64,000 nucleotides of DNA from positions 1 to 64,000 of the forward strand of contig NZ_PVTS01000016.1 of NCBI RefSeq assembly GCF_003003035.1, given 5' to 3'. The stretch comes from Marinilabilia salmonicolor (GTDB lineage: Bacteria > Bacteroidota > Bacteroidia > Bacteroidales > Marinilabiliaceae). Position 1 is the stretch's first letter. Each line of letters begins with the position of its first letter. Both the position numbers and the translations under genes were made by a program. Below the pieces are notes generated by a model. That model saw only the letters and a program-made list of their open reading frames with translations. It had not been told where the DNA came from and made no database searches. Positions 23,655 to 32,700 of this stretch are shown in pieces.

Positions 23655-25445
23655 CTAATACCTGTTTCTCGGTGTATATGTGGTATGCAGTAGCTCATGC
23701 GACTTATGCCCAAGCGGTTCCACCAGGAAATCTTCATAAATCTGGATAATCTCCGGGTTTTCATGTGATTTTCGGATCTTTTTCCCTGCATCTTCCCTGT
23801 AAATCGCTTCCGCCCTCTTTTTCCGAATCTCCGGCGACGTAGGCAATGGTTGTCCACCACCTCCCAGGCATCCACCCGGACAAGCCATAATTTCAATGAA
23901 GTGGTAATCTGCTTCTCCGTTTTTTACTTTCTCCATTACTTTCTTAGCATTCGACAGTCCGTGAGCCACACAGGTTTTCACCTCCACACCATCCAGAAAA
24001 TCCCATTCAGGTAATGGATTCTCAATTTTCAGCGAAGCCTCCCGAACCTCCTCCATGCCCCTGACAGGAAGAATATTTAACCCGTCGAATGGTATTTCCC
24101 TTCCGGTTACCACCTCGTAAACCGTCCTTAATGCTGCCTCCATAACACCACCGGTAGCTCCGAAAATAACTCCGGCTCCTGTGCTCTCTCCCATAATGCT
24201 GTCGTAATCATCATCAGGCAAGGATTTAAAATCAATACCGGCCTGTTTCACCATCATTGCCAGTTCACGTGTTGTCACCACAAAATCAACATCCTGATAT
24301 CCGCTGGCCCTCATTTCCGGCCTGTTGGCCTCAAATTTCTTAGCAGTACAAGGCATTACCGACACGCTGACCATGTTGGACGGATCAACCCCGATTTTAT
24401 TGGCATAAAAAGTCTTGGCCAAAGCTCCAAACATCTGCTGGGGAGACTTAGCAGTAGAAAGATGCTCCAAAAAATCAGGAAAAGTATGCTCAATAAATTT
24501 AATCCATCCCGGGGAGCAGGAGGTTGTCATTGGAATCTTTACATCCGTCTCTTTATCTTTCAAAACTCTTTTCAACCGCTGAAGCAGTTCATTCCCCTCC
24601 TCAATAATGGTAAGGTCGGCCGACCAGTCAGTGTCCAACACGGCATTAAAACCAAGCCGGCGCAAAGCAGCCACCATCTTTCCGGTGACAATTTCACCAG
24701 GATCCATATCCAGGGCTTCACCCAAAGCTATTCTTACTGCCGGAGCCGTTTGCACAACTACAAATTTATCCGGATTATCGATGGCATTCCAGACTTCATT
24801 AATATACGTTTTCTCGGTAAGTGCCCCGGTAGGACAACGGTTTACACACTGACCGCAATTGGTACAAACCACCTCATAAATGGGTTTGTCAAAAAAGGTT
24901 GAAATCTTCATTTCGCCACCTTTATGTGCCACAGTTAATGCACCAATGCTCTGAATCTGGTCACAGGTGCGCACACATCTCTGACATCGGATACATTTGG
25001 AATCATCTTTTATGATAGATGGCGAAAATTCGTCAATCGTATAGCCCTTCAACGGCACCAACGGAAGAAACCCACTCTCCCCTACAATATATTCATTCGA
25101 TAAAGACTGAAGCTCGCATTTGCCATTTTTATAGCAGGTAGTACATTCGGCTCGATGTTCAGAAATCAATAGCTCTATGATCTGCTTCCGTGCATTTCGA
25201 ACTTTCATGCTATTTGTAAGAATCTCCATCCCTTCACTAACCGGAATGGCACAAGCAGGTTGTAAACGGTCAAGTCCCACTTGTTCCACCACACAAACCC
25301 TGCAGTTTCCAGCCACACATAAATCCTCGTGATGACACAAGGTGGGAATCCGTACATTTACTTTACGGGCAGCTTCAAGAATGGTGGCCCCTGCATCAAC
25401 AGAAACACTGAGATGGTCTATTTTCAGATTTACTTGCTCAACCAT
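23655..25445 (-). CDS. [FeFe]-hydrogenase catalytic subunit HydA2
   Basis: A 596-residue paralogue of HydA1 with the same domains: [2Fe-2S] (C37, C48, C51, C65), His/Cys cluster H97/C101/C104/C110, two [4Fe-4S] sites (C151-C161, C194-C204) and an H-cluster domain. P2 (MPCTAKKFE, C366) and P3 (MACPGGCLGGGGQ, C522, C526) are canonical. P1 reads TSCSPGW: the relay Cys310 is kept but the next residue, normally the cubane ligand Cys, is Ser311 (codon TCC). HydA1 has Cys there. Third gene of set 2, 43 bp after hydB2. Activity may differ from HydA1. Confidence 0.93.
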   Translation of the reverse strand: MVEQVNLKIDHLSVSVDAGATILEAARKVNVRIPTLCHHEDLCVAGNCRVCVVEQVGLDRLQPACAIPVSEGMEILTNSMKVRNARKQIIELLISEHRAECTTCYKNGKCELQSLSNEYIVGESGFLPLVPLKGYTIDEFSPSIIKDDSKCIRCQRCVRTCDQIQSIGALTVAHKGGEMKISTFFDKPIYEVVCTNCGQCVNRCPTGALTEKTYINEVWNAIDNPDKFVVVQTAPAVRIALGEALDMDPGEIVTGKMVAALRRLGFNAVLDTDWSADLTIIEEGNELLQRLKRVLKDKETDVKIPMTTSCSPGWIKFIEHTFPDFLEHLSTAKSPQQMFGALAKTFYANKIGVDPSNMVSVSVMPCTAKKFEANRPEMRASGYQDVDFVVTTRELAMMVKQAGIDFKSLPDDDYDSIMGESTGAGVIFGATGGVMEAALRTVYEVVTGREIPFDGLNILPVRGMEEVREASLKIENPLPEWDFLDGVEVKTCVAHGLSNAKKVMEKVKNGEADYHFIEIMACPGGCLGGGGQPLPTSPEIRKKRAEAIYREDAGKKIRKSHENPEIIQIYEDFLVEPLGHKSHELLHTTYTPRNRY

Positions 25446-25488
25446 AACTATAGATATTTTTTAAACGAAAGACCCCAAACAGGTCCGG

Positions 25489-26667
25489 TTAATAAATCAT
25501 CTCTTCACGAAAGTTTTCGACTATAGAGCTGAAAGAATTGGCCACAGATTGCCCCAAACCACACTTTGCGGTTACTCGCATGGTTTCGGCCAGTTCCAAA
25601 AGCTTTTCCAGATACTGCGACGATTTATCGCCTCTTTTTACAGCCTCTATGCCCAGCAAGAGTTGCTGAGTCCCAACCCTGCATGGGGTGCACTGACCGC
25701 AGCTCTCCTCCACAAAAAAATCAAGATAATTGTGCAAAACATTATACATGGAACGTGAAGAATTAAAAATCATCATGGAACCTCCGGTGGGCAAACTGAT
25801 TCCGGTAAGTTTCCCCTTATATCCAATTACTGTTTTATCGAATTTTTTCCGGGGCACACAAAAACCTGCTGCTCCTCCCACCTGAACAGCCTTAGCATCG
25901 CCGTCGCCGAAGTCATCCACAAATTTCTGAAGAGTCATGCCAAATTCCAGTTCATAAATACCGGGAATCGGCGTGTCACCGCTTACCGAAAACACCTTAC
26001 TTCCTCTGCTGTCCTTAACTCCCAGATCTCTGAATTTCTCAGGACCATATTTGAATATGGAGTAGGTATGTGCCAGCGTTTCCACATTATTAATTACGGT
26101 AGGTCCTTTTCGGTAACCGGAATCCGTCGGGAAAGGAGGTTTATTCCGCGGCTCCCCCCTGTGTCCTTCCATACTTTCAAAAAGTGCCGATTCCTCCCCG
26201 CATATATAAGCTCCACATCCCAGGAAAATTTGAACCCTGAAAGGTAGATTGAGGCTGTCGGCAAGTTCATGAAACTCATCAATGGCCTTCTGAAGCTTAG
26301 GAATTAAGAATTTGTATTCTCCCCTTAAGTAGATAAAGCCTTTTTCGGAACCAATTATCCGGCCGCAAACAGCCATTCCGGTAAGAACTTTATGCGGAAC
26401 ACTCGAAAGAATCTCCCGGTCTTTAAAAGTCCCCGGCTCCCCTTCATCGGCATTACAGATGACATATTTTTCCTGACCGGAAGCTTCAGCAGTCAATTTC
26501 CATTTTAATCCTGTGGGAAAACCTGCCCCACCCCGCCCCTTTAAACCGGAACTAATCAAATCTTCAATTAATTCCTCATTGGAACGTTTCAGGGATTTTT
26601 CAAGAATAACAGCCGAATCGTGCTCATTCTTAAATATTAAGTCGAGACGTTTAAGACCTTTTTTCAT
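25489..26667 (-). CDS. Hydrogenase beta subunit HydB2 (NuoF core only)
   Basis: A 392-residue NuoF-like subunit. The FMN loop GRGGAGFPTG (44-53), the NADH segment DEGEPGTFKDR and the [4Fe-4S] motif SCGQCTPCRVG (C323, C326, C329, with C369) are intact. Compared with HydB1 it has neither the N-terminal thioredoxin-like [2Fe-2S] domain nor the C-terminal 2x[4Fe-4S] ferredoxin domain, so it is about 210 residues shorter. It ends with EEMIY and stops cleanly, so it is not a frameshift product. A subunit of this shape would have fewer routes to ferredoxin. The leader is a family B repeat. Confidence 0.93.
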   Translation of the reverse strand: MKKGLKRLDLIFKNEHDSAVILEKSLKRSNEELIEDLISSGLKGRGGAGFPTGLKWKLTAEASGQEKYVICNADEGEPGTFKDREILSSVPHKVLTGMAVCGRIIGSEKGFIYLRGEYKFLIPKLQKAIDEFHELADSLNLPFRVQIFLGCGAYICGEESALFESMEGHRGEPRNKPPFPTDSGYRKGPTVINNVETLAHTYSIFKYGPEKFRDLGVKDSRGSKVFSVSGDTPIPGIYELEFGMTLQKFVDDFGDGDAKAVQVGGAAGFCVPRKKFDKTVIGYKGKLTGISLPTGGSMMIFNSSRSMYNVLHNYLDFFVEESCGQCTPCRVGTQQLLLGIEAVKRGDKSSQYLEKLLELAETMRVTAKCGLGQSVANSFSSIVENFREEMIY

Positions 26668-27031
26668 TCGTTTAAAATTTTGTAATTATCTGATAAAAAA
26701 CTAATTAAAAATTTGAGAACGAATGGAACCGCTTCGCTCTCGCATAATATTTTTTAAACATGTTCTCTTGTGATTTATATTTAAAAAATATCATGCTCGT
26801 TTCATCAGTATAAAATTTATTAATTAAGGTCGGATGAAACTCGCATGCAGGAATTTATACATATTCTCTTGTTGCAATCGTTGCCATGCTCGTTTCATCA
26901 GTAAATAATTTATCTAAGTTATTGGTCTGATGGAACTCGTCCCGAACATTCGGAACTCGTTTCATAATGCAGAATTTCTGAAAAAAATATCCCCTGCGAA
27001 ATCATTCAGGGCTGTTCCGGGTGGACCAAAA
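26668..27031. other. Gap between hydC2 and hydB2, filled by family B repeat
   Basis: No coding potential. About 300 bp is family B repeat and the last 60 bp before hydC2 has no recognisable feature. hydC2 and hydB2 could still be one transcript, but the gap is unusually long for an operon. Confidence 0.55.
26669..26966. repeat. Repeat family B, long copy in the hydB2 leader
   Basis: Starts 2 bp upstream of the hydB2 ATG. About 135 bp is near identical to 61360-61500 (TAAAAAACTAATTAAAAATT, GAACCGCTTCGCTCTC). Two further units follow, each with GGATGAAACTCGCATG or GATGGAACTCG and CCATGCTCGTTTCATC. Confidence 0.7.
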
Positions 27032-27514
27032 TCAGGACGCTGATTTTTGTTCATTCAACCTGTATTCATTGATGATATCTCTAACCTTACCCGGAGTTAA
27101 TTCGGTATAGGGAACATCATTAATCAACATGGCCGGCCCTTTATGGCATTGTCCGAGACAATTGGTCTCTTTTAAAGTAAAAAGACCATCAGGCGTGGTT
27201 TCTCCAAGCTTAATCTTCAATAGCTCCTCCAGTTCCTTTATCACCTGATTTTTTCCATGCATCATACAGGTAATGGTTTTGCAAACCCGTATGACATATT
27301 TGCCACACTTTTCTGTTTCCAGGAATGAATAAAAAGTTGCCGTTCCGTAAACCTTGGCAGCAGAGACATCCAGCTCCCTGGCTATTTCCACCATTGCATC
27401 TTCAGGGATAATATGATTGTCCTCATAAACATTCTCCAAAATAGGAAGCAAACTTTCAAGACTTCTTCCATGACGATCGGCAAGTCGTTTGATGTAATCA
27501 ACGGAATGAGGCAT
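27032..27514 (-). CDS. Hydrogenase gamma subunit HydC2 (NuoE-like)
   Basis: A 160-residue NuoE-like [2Fe-2S] subunit. Cluster cysteines are C78, C83 (CKTITC) and C119, C123 (CLGQC). Helices before the thioredoxin fold (LLPILENVYEDN, MVEIARELDVS) match HydC1 in pattern. It is the first gene of set 2, with hydB2 and hydA2 downstream. The divergent gap behind it (27515-27721) contains a palindrome that could be an operator. Confidence 0.92.
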   Translation of the reverse strand: MPHSVDYIKRLADRHGRSLESLLPILENVYEDNHIIPEDAMVEIARELDVSAAKVYGTATFYSFLETEKCGKYVIRVCKTITCMMHGKNQVIKELEELLKIKLGETTPDGLFTLKETNCLGQCHKGPAMLINDVPYTELTPGKVRDIINEYRLNEQKSAS

Positions 27515-27590
27515 AACACTGAATTTTAAAGAAATAAGGCAATAAGGATATTTTTCTTTAATAAATTTCAGTCAATAAATCAGGGATGTC

Positions 27591-27606
27591 CATGACTTTT
27601 GTCATG
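27591..27606. promoter_or_regulatory. Palindrome CATGAC-TTTT-GTCATG, candidate operator
   Basis: A perfect 6-bp inverted repeat with a 4-bp spacer, in the gap between the divergent hydC2 and AlbA_2-like genes. The geometry (two 5-6 bp half-sites, N4) is that of FNR/DNR-family sites. No factor is assigned. It is not repeated at the other hydrogenase leaders I read. Confidence 0.35.
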
Positions 27607-27721
27607 CAAATACAGGCAATTGTTAATTTTTATTAATTCTAAACACTTGAGCCAATTGGTCATATTTTTTTTAGATTCCCCGCAATTTTCCCGAAATTTG
27701 TGAAACAAAACTGATGAAGAG

Positions 27722-28417
27722 GTGAAGAATTACATACAAAGATTGATTGCCGAAGGAGAGCACGTTCAACAGGATTTTAAATATGCCATCAATGACAGCC
27801 GAAAAATAGCACGGTCACTGGCAGCATTTGCCAACACAGAAGGAGGACGATTGCTTGTGGGAGTAAAAGACAACGGCAGAGTTGCCGGTGTTTCTTCAGA
27901 TGAGGAGTTCTATATGGTAGATGCAGCAGCCACACGGTATTGTCGTCCGCCAGTTCAGTTTGAGTCTCACGAACATATCCTGGATGGCAAAACGGTTGTA
28001 GAAATCATCGTCCCTAAAAGCGAAAGAAAGCCCCACAAGGCGCCCACCAAAGACGGAAAGTATAAAGTTTACGTCAGGGTTGAGGATCAAAACCTCCTGG
28101 CCAATCAAATACTCCTGAAGGTCTGGCTGAGACAGAAAAAAAACAAAGGAACTTTTTTCCAGTTAAAGGAGCCCGAACAATTACTGTTAACCCGTCTCAA
28201 CAACGAAGAGCCTTATATTACACATTCAAAGTTTGCCCGTATAGCAGGTATTTCCCGAAGAAAAGCCGAAAAAATACTGGTCAATCTTATTGTGATGGGA
28301 ATTATCGACATAAAACTTACCGAGAACGGTGCCTTTTACTTCCTGAAAGAGGCTCCGGTTGAAAACAAAGAAAAGGAAACACCGGACGCATCGCCGGTTT
28401 TTAAAACCATACGCTAA
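27722..28417 (+). CDS. AlbA_2 (Schlafen-type) domain plus winged-helix protein
   Basis: A 231-residue protein. The N-terminal AlbA_2 domain is shown by QDFKYAINDSRKIARSLAAF, then ANTEGGRLLVGVKDNG and DGKTVVEIIVPKS. A C-terminal winged helix follows (ITHSKFARIAGISRRKAEKIL). Many such proteins are putative transcriptional regulators. GTG is the only in-frame start after a stop at 27701; an ATG just upstream is out of frame. It is divergent from hydC2, so it might regulate it, by position only. The extreme C-terminus is charged and probably unstructured. Confidence 0.72.
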   Translation: MKNYIQRLIAEGEHVQQDFKYAINDSRKIARSLAAFANTEGGRLLVGVKDNGRVAGVSSDEEFYMVDAAATRYCRPPVQFESHEHILDGKTVVEIIVPKSERKPHKAPTKDGKYKVYVRVEDQNLLANQILLKVWLRQKKNKGTFFQLKEPEQLLLTRLNNEEPYITHSKFARIAGISRRKAEKILVNLIVMGIIDIKLTENGAFYFLKEAPVENKEKETPDASPVFKTIR

Positions 28418-28428
28418 ATGCAATTCAT

Positions 28429-28907
28429 TTAAGGGTACAACAGATATTTCGCTCTAAGTGAACGATATTCAGCAAGCTCCTCTGCCCAGGAAGCCCTGAT
28501 ATCCGGTTCACTCACCCCCTCTTTTATTTGTAATAACACCTGATCATCTCCGGTTAAAAGATGAAACCATTGGAGTCTTGAAAAGAATTCATCACTTTCG
28601 CCGGATTTTCTGTAGAAATCAAGAAGAGGCTCCAGTGAAAACCTATGTTCTTCAGCCCCCGGCTCCCTAAAGTCTTTTCCAAAACAAGTTTCTCCCATAT
28701 ACACAGGGTTACTATCCATTCCTTCAATGCTCGCCCCCAACACGGGATGTTTGATTAACCAGCAATCCAACCTTTTTACCGGTAAGCAATGGAATCCAAA
28801 CCTCCTTTCTCTCTGAGCCGGTTCGCAAATCAGCACTATTCTTCGATTGACAGTGAACAACAGAAACCGCCAGAAAAAAATACTGATAAAACAATTCGCC
28901 TGTCCAT
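28429..28907 (-). pseudogene. Decayed DUF1343 (NamZ-like exo-beta-N-acetylmuramidase) gene
   Basis: Two frames together give both ends of a DUF1343 lipoprotein. An N-terminal stretch in one frame has RTGSERKEVW and KVGLLVNQTSRVGGEH; it is the family's start and then hits TGA. The C-terminal frame (to 28429) has GMDSNPVYMGETCFG and the family's end ASWAEELAEYRSLRAKYLLYP-like tail. The central about 200 residues are missing. A second lesion is in the signal peptide: starting from ATG 28907, removing one T from the 7-T run (28874-28880) would restore SVFFLAVSVVHC. So an internal deletion and a frameshift; not functional. Confidence 0.8.
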
Positions 28908-29107
28908 TTCTTTAAAATCTTGTCTTTTTCGGGTAAACCTACCACGGGTCGATAACCCGAGATTAACCAATTTTGCCCCCTAGGGGGAAGAGCCGGGTCT
29001 GTCATATTCCCATTATGCCTCAAAATTTAATCGAGGTGCTCACTCGACAAAACGCCGTCTTTAAGTGTTTAGCAGAGTTGGTAAGTGTTGATATTATAGC
29101 GTTTTCC

Positions 29108-29446
29108 TCACGCTTGTCCTGCTGGGCCAAAATTCATAGGAGGAAAACCACTTCCATGATCGTTCGGACCTGCAATATTCTTAATCGGACCATGAATTTC
29201 CTCAAACCTGGAGATATTCTCTTTTAATGCCTGAAGCAACCTCTTGGCATGTTCAGGTGTAAGTATCACCCGTGATTTTACGGAAGCCTTGGGCACTCCC
29301 GGCATTACCCTGGCAAAATCTACGACAAACTCCGAAGGAGAATGACTGATAATTGCAAGATTGGAATAAATCCCCTGAGCCACTTCCTGGTTTAATTCAA
29401 TTTTAACTTGTCCTTTTTTATTATTCTGATCTTCCATTTTACTCAA
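29108..29446 (-). CDS. DUF3467 family protein
   Basis: A 112-residue DUF3467 protein. Typical segments are QGIYSNLAIISHSPSEFVVDF, then KSRVILTPEHAKRLLQALKEN. The C-terminus is Gly/Pro-rich. In Bacteroidota this small gene lies next to rpoC, as here (about 320 bp upstream of the rpoC end in map order). Its function is not known. Confidence 0.87.
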   Translation of the reverse strand: MSKMEDQNNKKGQVKIELNQEVAQGIYSNLAIISHSPSEFVVDFARVMPGVPKASVKSRVILTPEHAKRLLQALKENISRFEEIHGPIKNIAGPNDHGSGFPPMNFGPAGQA

Positions 29447-29694
29447 TTTTATTTAAAATAAGTTTGATATTCATTAAGCAACATTTTCACGCAATATTGT
29501 ATTGAAAATCATCCGGCAAAACCATCAATTATCTATTCAAGTTCCATGCCTTCCCGATTGACGTATAAAGGTATAAAAACAAGGCGATTTTTCAGCACGA
29601 ATGATTGACTTCGTCAAACTTCGTTTCAAAAAAAGCCTTGTCATGCTTGTTTTATATATTCTGGTTTAACAAACTCTGAGCAGTAACACAAAGA

Positions 29695-29729
29695 AAAAGC
29701 GCAACCCCCATAAAAGGAGTTGCGCTTTT
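29695..29729. terminator. Terminator after rpoC
   Basis: AAAAGCGCAAC pairs with GTTGCGCTTTT around a short loop. On the minus strand it is followed by TTTTTCTTTG. It closes the rpoBC transcript, 36 bp after the rpoC stop. Confidence 0.8.
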
Positions 29730-29764
29730 GTTTATGTATTCCCATTAACCGGGAAATAGTTTCA

Positions 29765-32700
29765 CTAGCCTTCTCTGACCGTTTCAGATTCGCGTTTATT
29801 AACCAGTTTATCGTATTCTTCCTGAGAACCAACAATAATCTTGTCATACTCACGCAATCCGGTACCGGCAGGAATCAGGTGACCGCAAATAACGTTCTCT
29901 TTAAGACCGTCAAGCTTATCTACTTTACCCTGAATTGCAGCTTCATTCAATACTTTGGTTGTTTCCTGGAAGGAAGCAGCCGACATAAAGCTCTTGGTCT
30001 GCAATGCAGCACGGGTAATTCCCTGAAGAACCTGACCCGAAGTTGCAGGAACAGCATCCCTGGTCTGTACAAGTTTCAAGTCTTTCCGCTTCAGTTGTGA
30101 ATTCTCATCTCTCAGACGACGTGCATTCACAATCTGTCCCGGACGTAAAGTAGATGAATCTCCAGAGTCAACAACCACTTTCTTACCCCAGATCTCATCA
30201 TTCTCTTCCATGAATTCGATCTTATCGACAATCTGACGCTCCAGGAATCGGGTATCACCAGCATCGGCAATCTCCACCTTACGCATCATCTGACGAACGA
30301 TAACTTCAAAGTGTTTGTCGTTAATCTTAACCCCCTGCAAACGATACACATCCTGAACTTCGTTCACAATGTATTCCTGTACCGCAGTAGGTCCTTTAAT
30401 GGCAAGAATATCAGAAGGAGTTGTAGCACCATCAGACAGCGGTGTTCCGGCACGAACATAATCGTTTTCCTGCACAAGAATCTGCTTGGATAGAGATACC
30501 AGGTATTTCTTAACCTCGCCATTCTTGGAAGTAACGATAATTTCACGGTTACCACGCTTAATCTTACCAAAAGCAACCTCACCATCAATTTCGGAAACAA
30601 CAGCAGGATTGGATGGATTACGGGCTTCGAACAACTCCGTAACACGGGGCAGACCACCGGTGATGTCACCGGAACGTCCCATTGCACGGGGAATCTTAGC
30701 CAATGTCTCACCCTGCTTAATGTCATCACCCTCATCTACTGAGATGTGGGCACCTACAGGCAGGTTATATGTTTTTAACACCTCTCCGTTAGAGTCAAGA
30801 ACACGTAATCCTGGGTTCTTGGTCTTATCACGGGTTTCGATGATTACCTTTTCACGATATCCGGTTTGCTCATCGGACTCTTCCTTGAAAGTAACACCGT
30901 CGATCATATTCTCGAAAGAAACCTTACCGGTTTTCTCCGTAATAATCAAGGCATTAAATGGATCCCATTCACAAATCAAATCCCCTTTCTTCAAGTCGGT
31001 TCCATTCTTAATATAAAGCTTGGCACCGTAAGGAATTGGTTGTGTGGTAAGGGAGATATTTGTATTCTTATCTACAATGCGCAACTCAGCCAAACGGCCG
31101 ATGACCACATCAACATCGGTTCCTTCTTCAGTAGTGAAAGGAACAGTACGCAATTCATCAAATTCAGCTTTACCCTCATATTTGGCAAGCATACTATTTT
31201 CAGAAGTTACGTTTGATGCAGTACCACCCACGTGGAATGTACGCAATGTCAGCTGAGTACCCGGCTCACCAATAGACTGGGCAGCAATAACTCCAACAGC
31301 CTCACCTTTATGTACCAGTTTACCGGTAGAAAGGTTACGACCATAACACTTGGTACAAACACCTTTCTTAGACTCACAAGTCAATACCGAACGAATTTCA
31401 ACCCTCTCGATGGGTGAATCCTCAATAATGCGAGCTTCAGTTTCGGTAATCTCATCACCACTCTTCACAATAATCTCGCCGGTGTTGGGATGATAAACAT
31501 CATGCACAGAAACACGTCCGAGGATACGCTCATAAAGGGAAGCAACAACTTCTTCGTTACTCTTGATGGCAGTTGCCGTAAGACCACGAAGGGTTCCACA
31601 ATCCTCCTCATTGATGATTACATCCTGAGACACATCCACCAGACGACGAGTAAGGTAACCCGCATCCGCTGTCTTAAGAGCGGTATCCGCAAGACCCTTA
31701 CGGGCACCGTGTGTAGAGATAAAGTACTCAAGTACCGACAGTCCCTCTTTAAAGTTGGACAAAATCGGGTTTTCGATAATCTGTCCGCCCTCAGCACCTG
31801 ATTTCTGCGGTTTGGCCATCAAACCACGCATACCGGACAACTGACGGATCTGCTCTTTAGAACCCCTCGCACCGGAGTCAAGCATCATGTAAACGGAGTT
31901 AAAACCATCTCTGTCTGAGCTCAACTGATTCATAAGTGTCTGAGTCAATCGGGCATTCACGTGTGTCCAGATATCGATAATCTGATTATATCTTTCGTTG
32001 TTGGTAATGAATCCCATGTTATAGTTGTTCATTACCTCCTCAACTTCAGCATACCCCTCATCAACCAAAGTTACTTTCTCTGCAGGAATAATCACATCCT
32101 GAAGGTTAAACGACAGACCACCTTCGAAAGCGAGTCGGTAACCCAGTGACTTAATATCGTCAAGGAAGTTGGCGGTTTTAGGAGTACCACAAACTTTGTG
32201 AACCTTACCAATAATGTCACGCAAAGATTTCTTGGTCAATAAAGTATTGATATATCCCACCTCTTCAGGAACAAATTCATTAAATAAAATCCGTCCGACA
32301 GTGGTCTCTATCATTGTTTCAACAAGTTCTCCCTGCTCATTAAGGTCTTTGGTCTTAACGGTTACTTTCGTATGCAGTTCAACCTGTTTTTCATTGTAAG
32401 CAATTTTCGTCTCTTCGGGAGAGTAGAAAACCAGTCCCTCATTTTTAGCTCCCGGTCTTGCTTTGGTCATGTAGTACAATCCCAAAACCATATCCTGCGA
32501 AGGAACGGTAATAGGCGCACCATTGGCAGGGTTCAGAATATTCTGACTTGCCAGCATCAGCATCTGAGCTTCAAGAATGGCGGCATTGCCCAATGGGAGG
32601 TGTACAGCCATCTGGTCACCGTCGAAGTCGGCGTTAAAAGCCGAACAGGCCAACGGGTGCAACTGAATCGCCTTTCCTTCAATAAGTTTAGGCTGAAATG

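Noticed and set aside
27690-27710. Rex-like site (TTTGTGAAACAAA) near the AlbA_2 start
   Set aside because: Only one half-site with the TTGTGAA form is present and there is no proper inverted partner.
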